Part shown: one piece after another, positions 11,835-22,890 of the stretch
Layout: each line of letters starts with the position of its first letter
How positions within the stretch are numbered: the first letter of the stretch is position 1
Assembly: GCF_025094135.1 (NCBI RefSeq)
Contig: NW_026252358.1
Coordinates: 124,001-188,000 of the forward strand
Direction: 5' to 3'
DNA length: 64,000 bases
Source: Mucor mucedo
Taxonomy: Eukaryota; Mucoromycota; Mucoromycetes; Mucorales; Mucoraceae
Program-made: the position numbers and the translations under genes
The notes under the pieces: model-generated
The model's input: only the letters and a program-made list of their open reading frames with translations
Databases searched by the model: none
What the model was told of the DNA's origin: nothing

Positions 11835-14727
11835 TTAGATATGTTGGATAATAGAAGAGAATGAAGGAGTTCTTGTAAGCTTCACACTTTGTTGAGTATT
11901 TGTGTTACAAAAAGACATGGCATTAAAACCTGTAGTCAAACTAGCTCTTCTTTTTGGTGGAGGAGGAGGGGACAATTGAAAGTCTTTATCATAGGACATC
12001 AAATTCAATTCGCGTTGTTTCAATGAATCTTTAGTGGACACAGGACCAGGGCTGCTACAAGAAGAAGTGGGTGGACTGATCTTTTCAAATAGTTGAATGT
12101 CTTCGCCGCCATAAGTAAAATGTTCAAACAAAAGTCCTTCGATAGAAGTGGTGGTGGCTGGAGTGTTACTTTCGGATGCAACGGTGCCGGCACTACTATT
12201 GCTGCGACTTAACAAACTATTATTTTGTTGAGCATAACGGTTCTTCATAATACTAGAAGAAGCTACAGATTTAGCATGGCTGCTACCACTGCCACTACTG
12301 CTGCTGCTGTTTCGTTGTTTTAATGTATCTAAGCGCACATTGGTTTTTTCATAGTGATGGGGCTTGCTCTGAGATTGACTGGGACTTCTTTGTCTTGTGC
12401 TTGTCGTGGTCGTACTAGTAAAACTAGTTTGGCGGGAGATATTAGAAACTCTGGAACTAATTGTACTATAAGAAACAGAGCCAGCTGGTTGAATAGTAGT
12501 TTGGGACTTTGAACGAGAATGTTGAAGTTGGGGAGGACGAACATCATTAAGAGGATCGGAAGGTAAATTAAGTCTTCTAGGAAGTCGGCCGAGCACCTGA
12601 GATGAATTTATAGATCCCTGACCTTGTACGATTCTCAAAAACTGCTGTTCATCAAAGTACTTTAAAGCGGCCCAAGAAGGGTTTAAGAACGAGAACTTCT
12701 TTTTGATTGTATTAAGGTTCTCTAAAGTAACAGAAAAAAAATTAGCAAAGAAGATGATAGAACCTTTTGAATTTGAAACTTACGTTTTCCGATACCACCG
12801 TTTTCAAGCATACCATGTAAAGGTTTGTCAGGTGCAGGTAAAGTACCCTTGGTACCCTGCTTAAGTGGGGATTTTCCCTTTACGAGACGACAGATATTGC
12901 GAGCAATACAAACGCCGGAAATAGTAGCAGCATAGCCGGTTTTTTCCTCGACCACATTGGTTACATCACCACCGGCGAAAATGTTCTTGTACTTCCAGTG
13001 ATCAATTTGGAGAGTAGACTTGACCTTTATACGACCCCAAGCATCAATACAGTTTTCAAGAGAACTATCAGTGGATCCGGAAGTAAAGAGAGTACTGTTG
13101 GGACGAGTGCCGGTAGCAACAAAGACCTTATCATATCCGGTATACACACGGCCACTCGAACCGACGTATACGTTTGCGCAGGTAGAGTCAAAGTCTAAGA
13201 TCTTTTCATTGCAAACAACTTCAACGCCGAGATCGTGAAGATACTTGGTAGCCATGTTTTGTTGACGGGAATCACTTCTGTTAACAACATTAGCATGTGA
13301 GTCAACAAGCGTAACATGCTTCTTGGGATAGGCACCAGGAAATTGATGTTGAGAGATCTCGGAAGCCAATTCACAACCGACGAGGCCACCACCAATAATG
13401 AGAACACGACGAGCCTTTAAAAGCTCGAAATAAGACTCCTCTAATCCGGACATACGATACAATGAGGAAGTATCCGTAGATTTGAGCTGAGAAGAGTATG
13501 CACTGCCAGTAGCGACAACCAAGTAATCGAAACCAATCTATTGTAAAATTAAAACGGAAATGAGTTTAACGAATATAGAAAATTAATGTGTAACTTGGAC
13601 AAATAATAAACATACCACTTCGCCATTTACAGAGACAGATTTTCCTTGGTCGAGGTCTTCGGCATAGCCAATTACGACCTTTCCGTTTTTTACATATGCA
13701 TCATGACGTACACGAAGGGAGCTGGTCTGATCAGGGTTGATGATTTTTTTCACGATACCGGGGGTGTATTCAAATGAGTCTATTAAGAACAATCGAGTTA
13801 ATAACATTCTGATTTGAGAATGGATATAGAAAAAGCTACCTTTAGTATCAATTAATGTAACATAGAAACGTGGCATCTGGTCAAGAATTGAAGCAACAGT
13901 GAAACCCTACATATTTTAATTGAATATTAGTAAGTGATAAATGATTATTTAATTGCTTAGAATTAATTACCGTGAAACCACCACCAATAATAACAACGCT
14001 GACTTGTTGCTTTTGAATGAGAGTAGGGCTAACAATTTCACTGTAATAAAATAGTAAGTATAAAGAAATATGTAAAAAAAAACAACGTGTAAATTTACCC
14101 CATTGGGAGATCCATAGTACTAATAAATTCCGCCAACTTGACTTTCTATATTCAGAAGATAAAAATTCGGATAAACAATCAGTTACGCAAGAAAATAAAC
14201 GTGATTATTTAATAATCAGCTATATTAGGAACGAATGTAATACCAGCATGTCAAGAACTTGTGTTTCCGTCTCTTCTAAAATAGTGACAGCATCGATACG
14301 ATCAACAATTGCCCACTGCAATGATCGGATGTCTTCTCTAACTTGGTCCTGTGTTGTGACATTTAATTCTAATGGTGATCCGCGTGCCAAGAAAGTCTTA
14401 TAAATTCTAATATAAAGTGTTAAGACATGCCGGATACCAATGATATTGTCTACGCTACCTATGAAGTGTATTTTCAACAGCTTTTTGATCGTCTTCATGT
14501 TTTAATTGCGAGATTGCTTCTATAAATAATAAACTCTCATGCGACCATGTTTGTCTGAGGAAGCATTCAAATGCACATAATAATTTTGGATTTGAAAGTA
14601 CTTGATGTAAAGTGTAGGGTGATACTGGTAATGTTGAAAATTGATCGTCCGATGAATTTGATGAAGAGAAGCTAGATGAAGATGATAAAGAATCTTGTGA
14701 TAATAATTCGTCGTGAATGTAATGCAT
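11835..14727 (-). CDS. RGS domain fused to AIF/FSP1-like FAD oxidoreductase with Ser-rich tail
   Basis: Eight exons (minus): 14727-14459, 14406-14244, 14145-14099, 14040-13971, 13906-13840, 13779-13616, 13537-12784, 12721-11835. Phases close exactly, giving 806 aa. Residues ~35-155 form an RGS domain (LLCAFECFLRQTWSHESLLF, IYKTFLARGSPLELNV, then VLDML joined by splicing to KVKLAEFIST). Residues ~173-515 form a two-dinucleotide-fold oxidoreductase: FAD motif VVIIGGGFTG, NAD(P)H motif VLIIGGGLVGCELASE (~307-322), the VFVATG strand and NIFAGGDVT, as in AIFM2/FSP1. Residues ~517-806 are Ser/Thr/Pro/Gln-rich and probably disordered. RGS domains accelerate GTP hydrolysis by G-alpha; FSP1-type enzymes pass NAD(P)H electrons to quinones. 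The first intron-boundary codon after MDLPMG would be a TAA if unspliced. The oxidoreductase has no other upstream in-frame ATG, which favours one gene. The domains are sure; the fusion is likely. Confidence 0.78.
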
Positions 14728-15361
14728 TTCTATAGATTAAAAGTTTTTTTTATAAAAAGAAAATGAAAAATTATAAAAAGTAAAAGTAATAGAAAATATA
14801 AAAAAAAAAATATAGATTGGACCCTTTTTATAATATTTTCGTAATCCCGAACCAGTAACGTGCGTATGTGCGCGTGGAAATGGACAGGTTTTTTAGAATA
14901 AGCAGATATAACTTCCCCGCAGTCGGAGCAAGGGACACCCGCCAAAAAAAAAACTTCTTGTTTTGGCTTATGCTCTCAATGTTTGTAATGAAATGATAAA
15001 ATCCAAAATTACAAATGGCATGATTATTTCAGCCAATCGGATTAGTGGGCCCGTGTATACTGAAATACCCCTGTGTGACCATCATCATGGCTATCACCAC
15101 ACCTCCCCCCATTCACCACTGTGTCACATAAAGTCTTATTTTGGGTGAAGTAAAAAAAAAAAAGCCGTTGATAGCTGGGATATTTTTAATAGGCATATAA
15201 AAGTTTGACGCCAAGATCTAATGGAAAAAAAAAGAAGAAAAGAGGGGAGGGTGATTATAAAGTTTAAGCGAGGATAGATTTTTTTTCTACAGTTGTTTGT
15301 GTGTGTATGTGTATGTATAAGGTTTATACATGAAAATATGTATAATGTCTAAATAGCAGAT
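14728..15361. other. Intergenic region, promoter of the RGS fusion gene and 3' end of TIM44
   Basis: The 630 bp separate two minus-strand genes. The stretch next to 14727 is A/T-rich. A short GT-rich run (15296-15318) lies near the TIM44 3' end. No gene recognised. Confidence 0.6.
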
Positions 15362-16985
15362 TTACCAGACAGGTCTGGAGTCGTGTTTAGCCATATCGAT
15401 GATTCTCCAGCCACCAGTAATGGGGTTTTGAAGGTCCTCAGGTTCTTTGGTAAGGACACAGGCATATGTTACTTGTTCAATATTGTCCTATTTAAATTGG
15501 TCAATTGATGGTCTAATTTATAATTAGAAGTATTTACCTCTTGACCATATACAATCTCTCCACTTTTAGCGTTACGGAAAACGATAATTTCTTGTGTACG
15601 GAAAGACAAAACTAAGACGGGAACGTCATTTTCCAAGATCTTTGCGGCAACCAACTATGATAATCTCATTAAAACCCTGATATGTGCTTATTCATAAACC
15701 AATATACTTACATCGATATCACGCAAATCTTGAATCTTACAATCACTAATTAAGCCTTGTTGCATTTGGGCTTGAATGACAGCAGTCAAAACATTATAGG
15801 TCTATTAAGGAATAAAATTAATTAACATCCTCTCCTATTTTTTTTTCATCAACAAACTTACAGCCTCGGAACACCACACCTTCAATGTCTCGACATCACC
15901 CTTCAAGTATGCTTCCATGACTTCAGGGATAATATATTTGCGGGCATCAGTCATAAACTTATCCATATTGAACGTAGGATCGATAGTTTGGAAAGCACGG
16001 ATGGCTTGGGCTTGATCTGATTCTTCGAAAATTGATCCTATACAAATTCATGTCAGGACTACTTTCTCTAACCCGAATAATATTGGTTAGAAACAATAGT
16101 TACCGAATGTGTCCGAAAGACGATCAGTGAAAGCACGAGAGTAAGATACAAAGACGTTGTCAGATTCATCGTAATTTCTTCTGGCACGGAAGATACCTGA
16201 TCGATTACAGGTTAGTACATATACTAATTAGGGGAATCATTTTATTACCTTGCATGATAGGACTATCTTCCTTGAATTTCGACCAACTTTCCTTCCATTT
16301 GGAGTCTTTGTGAAGGACCATATTGGCACCAGCCTCGGTATTTTCAGCAACGACCTTGGAAGCACCCTCATTAGACTTTTGAGCCTCTTCACGCAACTTA
16401 CGTCTGGTTTCCTTGTCAACGAAACCACCATATCTACCACTGTCATCCTTTAAAACGGTCTTGAATGAATCCGAAATCTTTCCAACAGTCTCACTCTTCT
16501 TTAAGGGATCTGCAGACTTATTAATTTGTTCTGCTGCCTTTTTAATCTTTTCCGATGCATCTTTAGCAAATTCAGTTTCGGAAGCCTTTTTGAAAGATTC
16601 GTTAACAGAGGAGCCAACCTTTCCAGCAGCCTTTGTGAACTTTTCAGATGCTTGCTTAATACGTTCCGCGTTAGCTGATTGTTGAGCCTATACAAGTCCA
16701 TGTCAGTATATCTCATTGACCTTTATTCGCTTATTCCATAAACTTTACCCTCGCCTTTTCAAACATTTCCTTTGCTTTCTTGAGTGCCTCGCTATCATTT
16801 ATTCTACCAGACTCATCTTGCAAATTTTTGATATCTTTACTCTTCGACATTTGTTCCTTAATGGTATTGATAAAGACCTTGAAAGGAGAACTGTAGTGAC
16901 GGACATTGTTATTTTGATAACGCACAGTGTTTGTAACTAAACGGGCTCTTGAAGAAGAGGTCAATAAAGCTTTATATGCAGACAT
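15362..16985 (-). CDS. TIM44: Mitochondrial import inner membrane translocase subunit TIM44
   Basis: Seven exons (minus): 16985-16749, 16687-16249, 16196-16104, 16037-15862, 15801-15712, 15654-15538, 15487-15362. Phases close, giving 425 aa (yeast Tim44 is 431). The N-terminus is a typical matrix-targeting presequence: basic, Ser-rich, no acidic residues for over 30 residues, and ending near RHYSSPF. Then comes a Lys/Glu-rich helical region that in the family binds mtHsp70 and the TIM23 channel. The C-terminal Tim44 domain contains FNMDKFMTDARKYIIPEVME, VLVLSFRTQEIIVFR and the closing ITGGWRIIDMAKHDSRPVW. Its role is to tether mtHsp70 (the PAM motor) to TIM23 on the matrix side of the inner membrane. 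Introns are 50-66 nt. Confidence 0.96.
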
Positions 16986-17887
16986 GGTGTATATATACAA
17001 GGGTGATATATAATAGCAAAGAGAAAGTGAAAGAACTGAGTGGAATAAATGCAGTAAATGTGTTTGAAATGATGGGTGGGGGTGGCTTGTCGAAATCCGA
17101 CCCTTGGTCTTGGTTTAAGACTCCGCTCAAACAAAAGTGAAAAAAAAAGGATATTCCCCTGGCAACAAGGATTTTTACAGGGACGGTATAATAGTTGACA
17201 CATATTATATGCAAAAAAAGTACATTGCTTTAATTGTGTAGTGTAATGAATAGTTGAGCAATTACATCATGAAACTACTAGATGTTACACTAAAATTGAA
17301 TTTATAATTGCCCTGTTCATAACGATAAATTCACACGGTTGAAATGTCAGATTTATAGATACTGAGTCACTGCTATTAAGCATTATTCTATCTATAGAGC
17401 CCATGAAATAAAAATCGAGTATGTGGTCGCTTCCGTTATTCATGCGCATATATTGTTCAAGCGGCTGCTCAAATATTTAATTGTTACGCATTTTTTGTTG
17501 AATAATATTGGGATTCAATCTTAAATCTTTGAAAGACTTACAATCGAAAATGATTTACGGAGAGCAGGTCAATAGATATTTTAAATATATTCTGTCTCTT
17601 TTACATTATATACAATTCATTTACAAACAAAATACTATGGGAATGCCACGGCCACACAGGTATAGCTCTCCGAGACGTATTCACTGTTGTAACTGTCCTT
17701 AGACTTAACAAATAACTATATACAGTCACACACAATTGATTTAAGCAGAATAGTAAATAAATAAATCAGAAGAATTTGTTACCACATCTTCAAATGTCAA
17801 TTGCACAATAAAATGATTTGGAAAACTTCAAATTTTTTACATATGATGCTTGAAATATATATTTTAGTAAAAGTAAAATAAAAATCG
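16986..17887. other. Intergenic region between TIM44 and a Tc1 relic
   Basis: TIM44 promoter side (16986-17215) followed by AT-rich DNA. Short open frames here have no recognisable similarity. The part nearest 17888 may be the 3' non-coding end of the Tc1/mariner relic, but no terminal inverted repeat was identified. Confidence 0.5.
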
Positions 17888-18375
17888 TTAATATTTTGTG
17901 GGTCCACCACGGGTTTCAATTACCGCTCGGCATCGAGCAGACACACTTGAAACTAATCTATCTGCTAATTCGAAGCTCATCTTTTTCCATTCTTCTTCAA
18001 TGGCTTCTCTCAAACTACCAGTATTGTTTACTGAACCGCTTCGGGTTTTTAGTTTACACTCAAGGGCTCACCAAAGGTGCCAGTACTCAAAGCCACTGAT
18101 TTGATGCGTTTCTTTCCATCATCTTGCATACGCACCAGTATGACAGGCAGCCCCATTCCCTTGGAGTATGAAGCTCCTGTTGTTAGTCTTAGTCATTAAC
18201 TTAAACCAAGGATGGAATTTACCTACCAAAAAATTGGTGTATCCATCCTGGCCAACAGTACCGTTTAGGTTAAAACACTTTGGACAACGATAATAGCAGG
18301 TACTGCTATTACTTCGTCTTGATACGTTCTTATTATATGGACCAGTCAGAAATGCTATACAACATCATAAAGATG
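17888..18375 (-). pseudogene. Decayed Tc1/mariner-type transposase, C-terminal part
   Basis: On the minus strand the last ~45 codons are open and read SLREAIEEEWKKM, later SARCRAVIETRGGPTKY and a stop at 17888-17890. This is the conserved Tc1-family C-terminus. Upstream in other frames, LQGNGAACHTGAYAR matches the catalytic region (intact members have a D-N/G-A-x-C/S-H-T core; the Asp position here is Asn), then a partner of the ETHQI-GFEYW block precedes KLKTRSGSVNNTGSL. Several stops and shifts separate the pieces, so it is inactive. The third catalytic acid and both element ends are not identifiable. Confidence 0.8.
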
Positions 18376-18545
18376 ACTTTTTTATTAGAATAGCTAGTAA
18401 AATGTTTGAGTTATAGTACTAATAAAGTAGACCATTTATAATTTTTATTTAAATATCATAGTAAAATGGTACATTCATAAATAGCAAGCCCTTGCCAAAA
18501 TAAATTGCTGTCGCCACATATCAAATACGTACTAATAACGTCATA

Positions 18546-19133
18546 TTAGGCAATAATGGCTAATGCAATGAATACAGCTATGGCAGTATGAGCAAATGTG
18601 TTTAATGACTTCTTTCCTAAAGTCGCGCTTTCACTTGAAGGGGATGCTGAAGGCAGAGTACCAGAAGAAGTAGCGAGAGTTTTGATAGTAGAAGATTGTG
18701 CAGACACAGCAGAACTAGAAGAAGGTTCTGGGCTTGCAAGTAATACAGAAATTGTAACATGAGGACTACATGTTTCCTCATAATCGCTCTTTTTGGTACG
18801 ATCGTAAGATTCACTTGATACAAATCCTCCAGGGATAAGATATAAATTGTAAACAAAGTCTTTGTAGGTGGAAATAGAGACGTTCCAAGTATCTTCCTTG
18901 ACATCAAGATTAAATGACTCTGATGCGATCTTTATACCCATATGTTTGAATACCGCTGTCTCTGTTGCATTTGAAATATACTTTTTTGTTATTTCAATAT
19001 CGAGATCACCCCGTATATAGCTGCAGTAAGAATCATTGAATATGGGGAAAGTTGAATCCCATGTGACATTGTAATTGCCGCCTACGAACCAGGTTGCGTT
19101 AACTTGTGGAGAGGTAATAGGTGTCAAGCTCAT
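18546..19133 (-). CDS. Kre9/KNH-type Ser/Thr-rich GPI-anchored cell-surface protein
   Basis: Single open exon of 195 aa starting MSLTPITSPQVNATW. The first ~130 residues look like the Ser-Thr-rich GPI-anchored (Kre9/Knh1-like) beta domain: ITSPQ, WFVGGNYNVTWDS, and a later LIPGGFV stretch, with several N-x-S/T sites. A Ser/Thr-rich linker (~133-170) follows, then a hydrophobic C-terminus (AHTAIAVFIALAIIA) typical of a GPI signal. No N-terminal signal peptide is present in this exon. The base sequence just before the ATG (TTTTCTAG) is a good 3' splice site, so a first exon encoding the signal may lie upstream, but none was found within 200 bp. It could therefore be incomplete or a relic. Confidence 0.65.
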   Translation of the reverse strand: MSLTPITSPQVNATWFVGGNYNVTWDSTFPIFNDSYCSYIRGDLDIEITKKYISNATETAVFKHMGIKIASESFNLDVKEDTWNVSISTYKDFVYNLYLIPGGFVSSESYDRTKKSDYEETCSPHVTISVLLASPEPSSSSAVSAQSSTIKTLATSSGTLPSASPSSESATLGKKSLNTFAHTAIAVFIALAIIA

Positions 19134-20021
19134 ACTAGAAAAGGTATTAAATAATAGTTGAAATAAGTATAAGTTTAAGGAAGTGAATCAAAAGAAATAA
19201 AACATTTTATACCTGTATAAATTTATGGTGGCTATACAGTAACAGTCGTGTAAATTCAACCGTTTGTAGAAAGAAAAAACGAGGTTAGTTTAAGTTTTGT
19301 ACGCCTTAGCCATTTTTTATGGCGAGGCACTTTTAACTAGTCTGAAGTCCCTGTATTACATATATAACACGGATCCATAACGAATAACGTTCCCTTTAAA
19401 TGTTTTAGTCTTGGAAAATCCAATTCAAGATTAAGTATTCCGGTGGCATAAATTGTCTTACACAAATTCTTAAATAGCTTCTGAACAGAATACTATTTGA
19501 ATAATTAAATAGTTCCAAAAGTCTAAATTCATATCAAACTTAAAAAAGTAGCCAAGTAAATGTGGGCCAGGGCTGCCGAATTGCTTTTATTCTTTGTGTA
19601 AAATCGAATTCCAAGCACTTTTTTTATCTATAGATGTTAAGTATCTGTTTCAACCATCAGCATGTAAGCGGAACAAAACTAGTTTATTGTCAATTTATAA
19701 AGACTCTTCTCCACCATCAACCAATGCACTTGGACTCTAACAGGCCAATAGTAGAGGATTACAGCACTAAGAAGATACGTTTTTAAACAGCGATAAACTA
19801 AGCTGAAGTATCACCATGCAATCAGAGGTGACAGCCCATCTTGAATGCATGCCTTCTCAATAAGAACTGTCTCTAAAGAACTAACCATTGCAAGTTGCAA
19901 AAACCATTTAATGACATCATCCTTGTTGTTGCAGAGCGGGCATAGAAAAAATAAATGCTTCAAGCAAAAATGATATAGAGAAAGACATACCCAGCTTTTC
20001 CTATCTCTCTCGTTTTTATTT
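19134..20021. other. Divergent intergenic region
   Basis: Lies between the minus-strand GPI protein and plus-strand VPS23, so it should carry both promoters. No further gene seen. A possible missing first exon of the GPI gene was looked for and not found. Confidence 0.5.
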
Positions 20022-21621
20022 ATGGACATCAAAAGTTGGTTACGTACAGTCTTACAAAACGTAAGTTAAACTGAAATTATTTCTGTCGTAGCTGGTTTAT
20101 ACTAAACAAAACTTTATAGTACCAAGACCCTGATCGAACATTTCGAGATGTGGATGCAGTTCTTCAAACATATCTATCTTTAAAGCCAAAGATGGACACA
20201 TACAGTATGTAATATTTAAAGCGAAATATACTGGAAAACCTTTAACGGATGTAAAAACTTTCAACGAATTAGCTTCCAATGATGGTCATACGCAATTGCT
20301 ATTATGCTTGCATGGAACTATCCCAATCACATATCGTTCAATTCCTTACAATATCCCGGTGGCTTTCTGGATTCCAAAGGAATACCCTAAAAGCTCACCC
20401 ATTCCTTACGTTAAGCCTACGGCTAATATGCTAATTAGAGAAGGGAGACACGTTGATATAAGTGGTATGTGCTACCACCACTACCGATCCAGCTGGCCAA
20501 ATGATCAGGTAAAAAAATATTTCATAAAGAGACCGAAAAAGAATTAGATTTGTATTAAAAACGCTCTATCAGAATCATACATTTCTTGAACTTGTGGCTA
20601 TTCTACAACAAGTCTTTGCGCTTGAACCTCCAGTATATACCAAACCTACAAATATCACCACCAGTACGGGATCACCACAAATTCAAGAGTCTATTTTGGA
20701 CAGAGTTTCACCTCAACAGAGGCAGTCTATGCCATTAAACAGTCAGAGCCCGGCTCTGTCCCAAACATCACCAGAAATGCCAAGGTGGATGGGGGAAAGT
20801 ACGGCCTTGTATAATATGAACCAGGGATTAGCAGTAAGCAACCTTGCATCTCGTTCATTTTATAGCATATTTGAACGAATATTTCTTTTTCTTTTATAGT
20901 CTATGAGTTTAAACAATAGTAGCCCATTGCCGAAATCATCATCACTTCCAACCATCGCGAATTATCCTTCATTAACTCCTCCTTCGAGATCTGGGACCGC
21001 CGATATTAGCTCTAACGGCAATGTCAGTAATTACAATTTGCAGGAAACACTCTATAGAAAGGTTGCAGACAGATTACAGCAGCATAATTTATCAGTGTCC
21101 GGCGAGATGGATAAATTATTACTTCAAAACCGATTATTAAATGAGGGAGAATTGAATATTGAAAACGAATATAGGGCCTTGAGTGACATTAAGGAACGCT
21201 TGCGATATAATAATTTGATATTAGAGACAAGATCTAAAGAAATAGATACAGTGATCAAACAAGTGAATAATACGCCTGATGTGCAAGTGGATGAAGCTTT
21301 ATGTGGAACAACTGTAGTTGCCAATCAGTAAGAAGCATATACCGTATGCGATGATTTATATCTTAATCAATTTATTTTTCCCAGACTATATGAGTTGGTA
21401 GGTGATGACAACGCTATATCAGATACAGTCTACTTTTTGGCTAAGGCTTTAAATTCTGAAAGAATCGATCTAGCTACATTTATGAAAGTAAGTTTAGGTG
21501 GAAACTCTGTATGTACAGCAACATTTTACTTACAAAATTACAAATTTAGTTTACACGTATGCTATCTAGGGAACAATTCATGAAAAGAGCTTTGATCAAG
21601 AAGATTACACAGGCTGCTTGA
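20022..21621 (+). CDS. VPS23: ESCRT-I subunit VPS23/TSG101
   Basis: Seven exons: 20022-20060, 20120-20204, 20273-20508, 20573-20833, 20900-21327, 21385-21487, 21550-21621. All phases close, giving 407 aa. Residues ~1-140 form the UEV (ubiquitin E2 variant) domain: SNDGHTQLLLCLHGTIP, YNIPVAFWIPKEYP, PTANMLIREGRHVD. A Pro/Ser/Gln-rich linker follows, then a coiled coil (~265-335), and the C-terminal steadiness box: DTVYFLAKALNSERIDLATF, then LSREQFMKRALIKKI. The protein recognises ubiquitinated cargo on endosomes and builds ESCRT-I with Vps28/Vps37/Mvb12. The third exon boundary (intron 20205-20272) was chosen over a 17-nt alternative because it yields the family's continuous TSNDG... reading. 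Confidence 0.95.
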
Positions 21622-22857
21622 AAAACAATACATACGGAATAAATATAATGAAGACGTATTTCGATTTTTGCTTTTTAATTTGCTTTTTTTTTTTTTTTGG
21701 CAACCATTCATAATTAGACGCTTTTCATTAGTCAGTTTTCCAACTAAAAGAAAACAAAAATTGGGCATTTTATGTTTAGTTGGATCAAGTCATGGTCATT
21801 AGACGAAAAGACCATATAAGGACACATCCTCCATAAACTATCGCTAACAGAACAAAAATGATCAGCGGCTCAGTATACAACTGCCATGAACAAAAATAGA
21901 ATTGATTGAATCCTCATGGCTTTCTTTTATTGGCTTTAATAATATGAACACATGTACACAGGTGTGTCAAAACGAATAATGGGGTAGATAGTCATTTGAA
22001 TGTGTTTGAAACAAATGTCTACAATCAAAACTTTAGGGAGTAAAAGCTTAGAAGGTAATCCCTTCTTTCTTTTACAGCTACTGAAATAGATAAACACGCA
22101 ACAAAGGATTCCGTTGATAATAAAAGTGTTGTTATTTACGCAGCAACAGCTATATAGAAATATAATGTCATTTAATTGTTATTCCATTGGGTTTTTTATG
22201 CAAAACTCTTTTGACATGATGCTCACTGCAACCCTAAACTGAAACCTGTTGAATGGTCTTCATATCAAACACATGTGCCCGAATTCATGATCTACATAAG
22301 CAACATATTAAAAAGAGCGAACAATATGCGGTGAAAGAAACAATAATGAATATTCATTACTAAACTCATCAAACAGATAATAAAAAGTTAGCAATTACAT
22401 GCACTCGAATATAACATCATCTCGTGACAGATTTTCTTTTCTCGCATTTTTTTTTTGCGTATGTTGTGAAGTAACTTTCTTTCTTAGCCTATTTTAATTG
22501 ATACAGGTATGAGATATACGTGTATCATATACGCACTGTTATGGGAAAAAAATGTGTTATTCCATCGTACAGTGCGAAGAAGAAAAAGTGCGAGTCAATA
22601 CTCCTTTTTATTGCAAAAAAGAATTGTTAAATAACCCCTTCTATTACTACTATCTCCGTTTTGTATTCACCCATGAGCGCCCTTGTCGTTATGATAATTC
22701 AATGTTATAATTATCCTTTGTTTTATTCTTGCATTCTTTCTCTCTCTCTTTTTTTTTCCCTTTTTTTCCATCTCTTGTTATTTCACGTCCCTTTGTTGTA
22801 TAACACAGTGAGTATAAAAAAGGAAATTCAAACCTTATTAGATAATTAAATTATTAA
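21622..22857. other. Intergenic region between VPS23 and a membrane-protein gene
   Basis: AT-rich, with a strong pyrimidine tract at about 22735-22775 that probably belongs to the promoter or 5' UTR of the next gene. No gene recognised. Confidence 0.55.
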
Positions 22858-22886
22858 ATGTCTTAATTTTTTTTAAAAAAAGACAT
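22858..22886 (+). promoter_or_regulatory. Leader palindrome with a two-codon uORF
   Basis: ATGTCTT at 22858-22864 is complementary to AAGACAT at 22880-22886, with a T-run/A-run between them, so the leader can fold into an A/U hairpin. The left arm itself is ATG TCT TAA, a minimal upstream ORF (Met-Ser-stop) ending 24 nt before the main ATG at 22891. Such leader features can reduce initiation; the effect here is inference and depends on where transcription starts. Confidence 0.5.
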
Positions 22887-22890
22887 CCAA

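Noticed and set aside
12998..13238. Plus-strand open frames over the oxidoreductase
   Set aside because: They are antisense shadows of the conserved coding exon.
14099..14115. Independent oxidoreductase gene starting at MDLPMG
   Set aside because: There would be almost no room for a promoter and 3' end after the RGS exons, and the RGS domain needs this same exon to be complete. Kept as an alternative start only.
14730..14945. Short upstream ORF before the RGS gene as an extra exon
   Set aside because: It ends in a poly-Leu/Phe stretch from A/T tracts and has no phase-consistent splice to 14727.
20205..20221. 17-nt intron in VPS23 giving a longer UEV loop
   Set aside because: Too short to splice. 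The 68-nt intron 20205-20272 closes phase and gives the family-typical TSNDG sequence.
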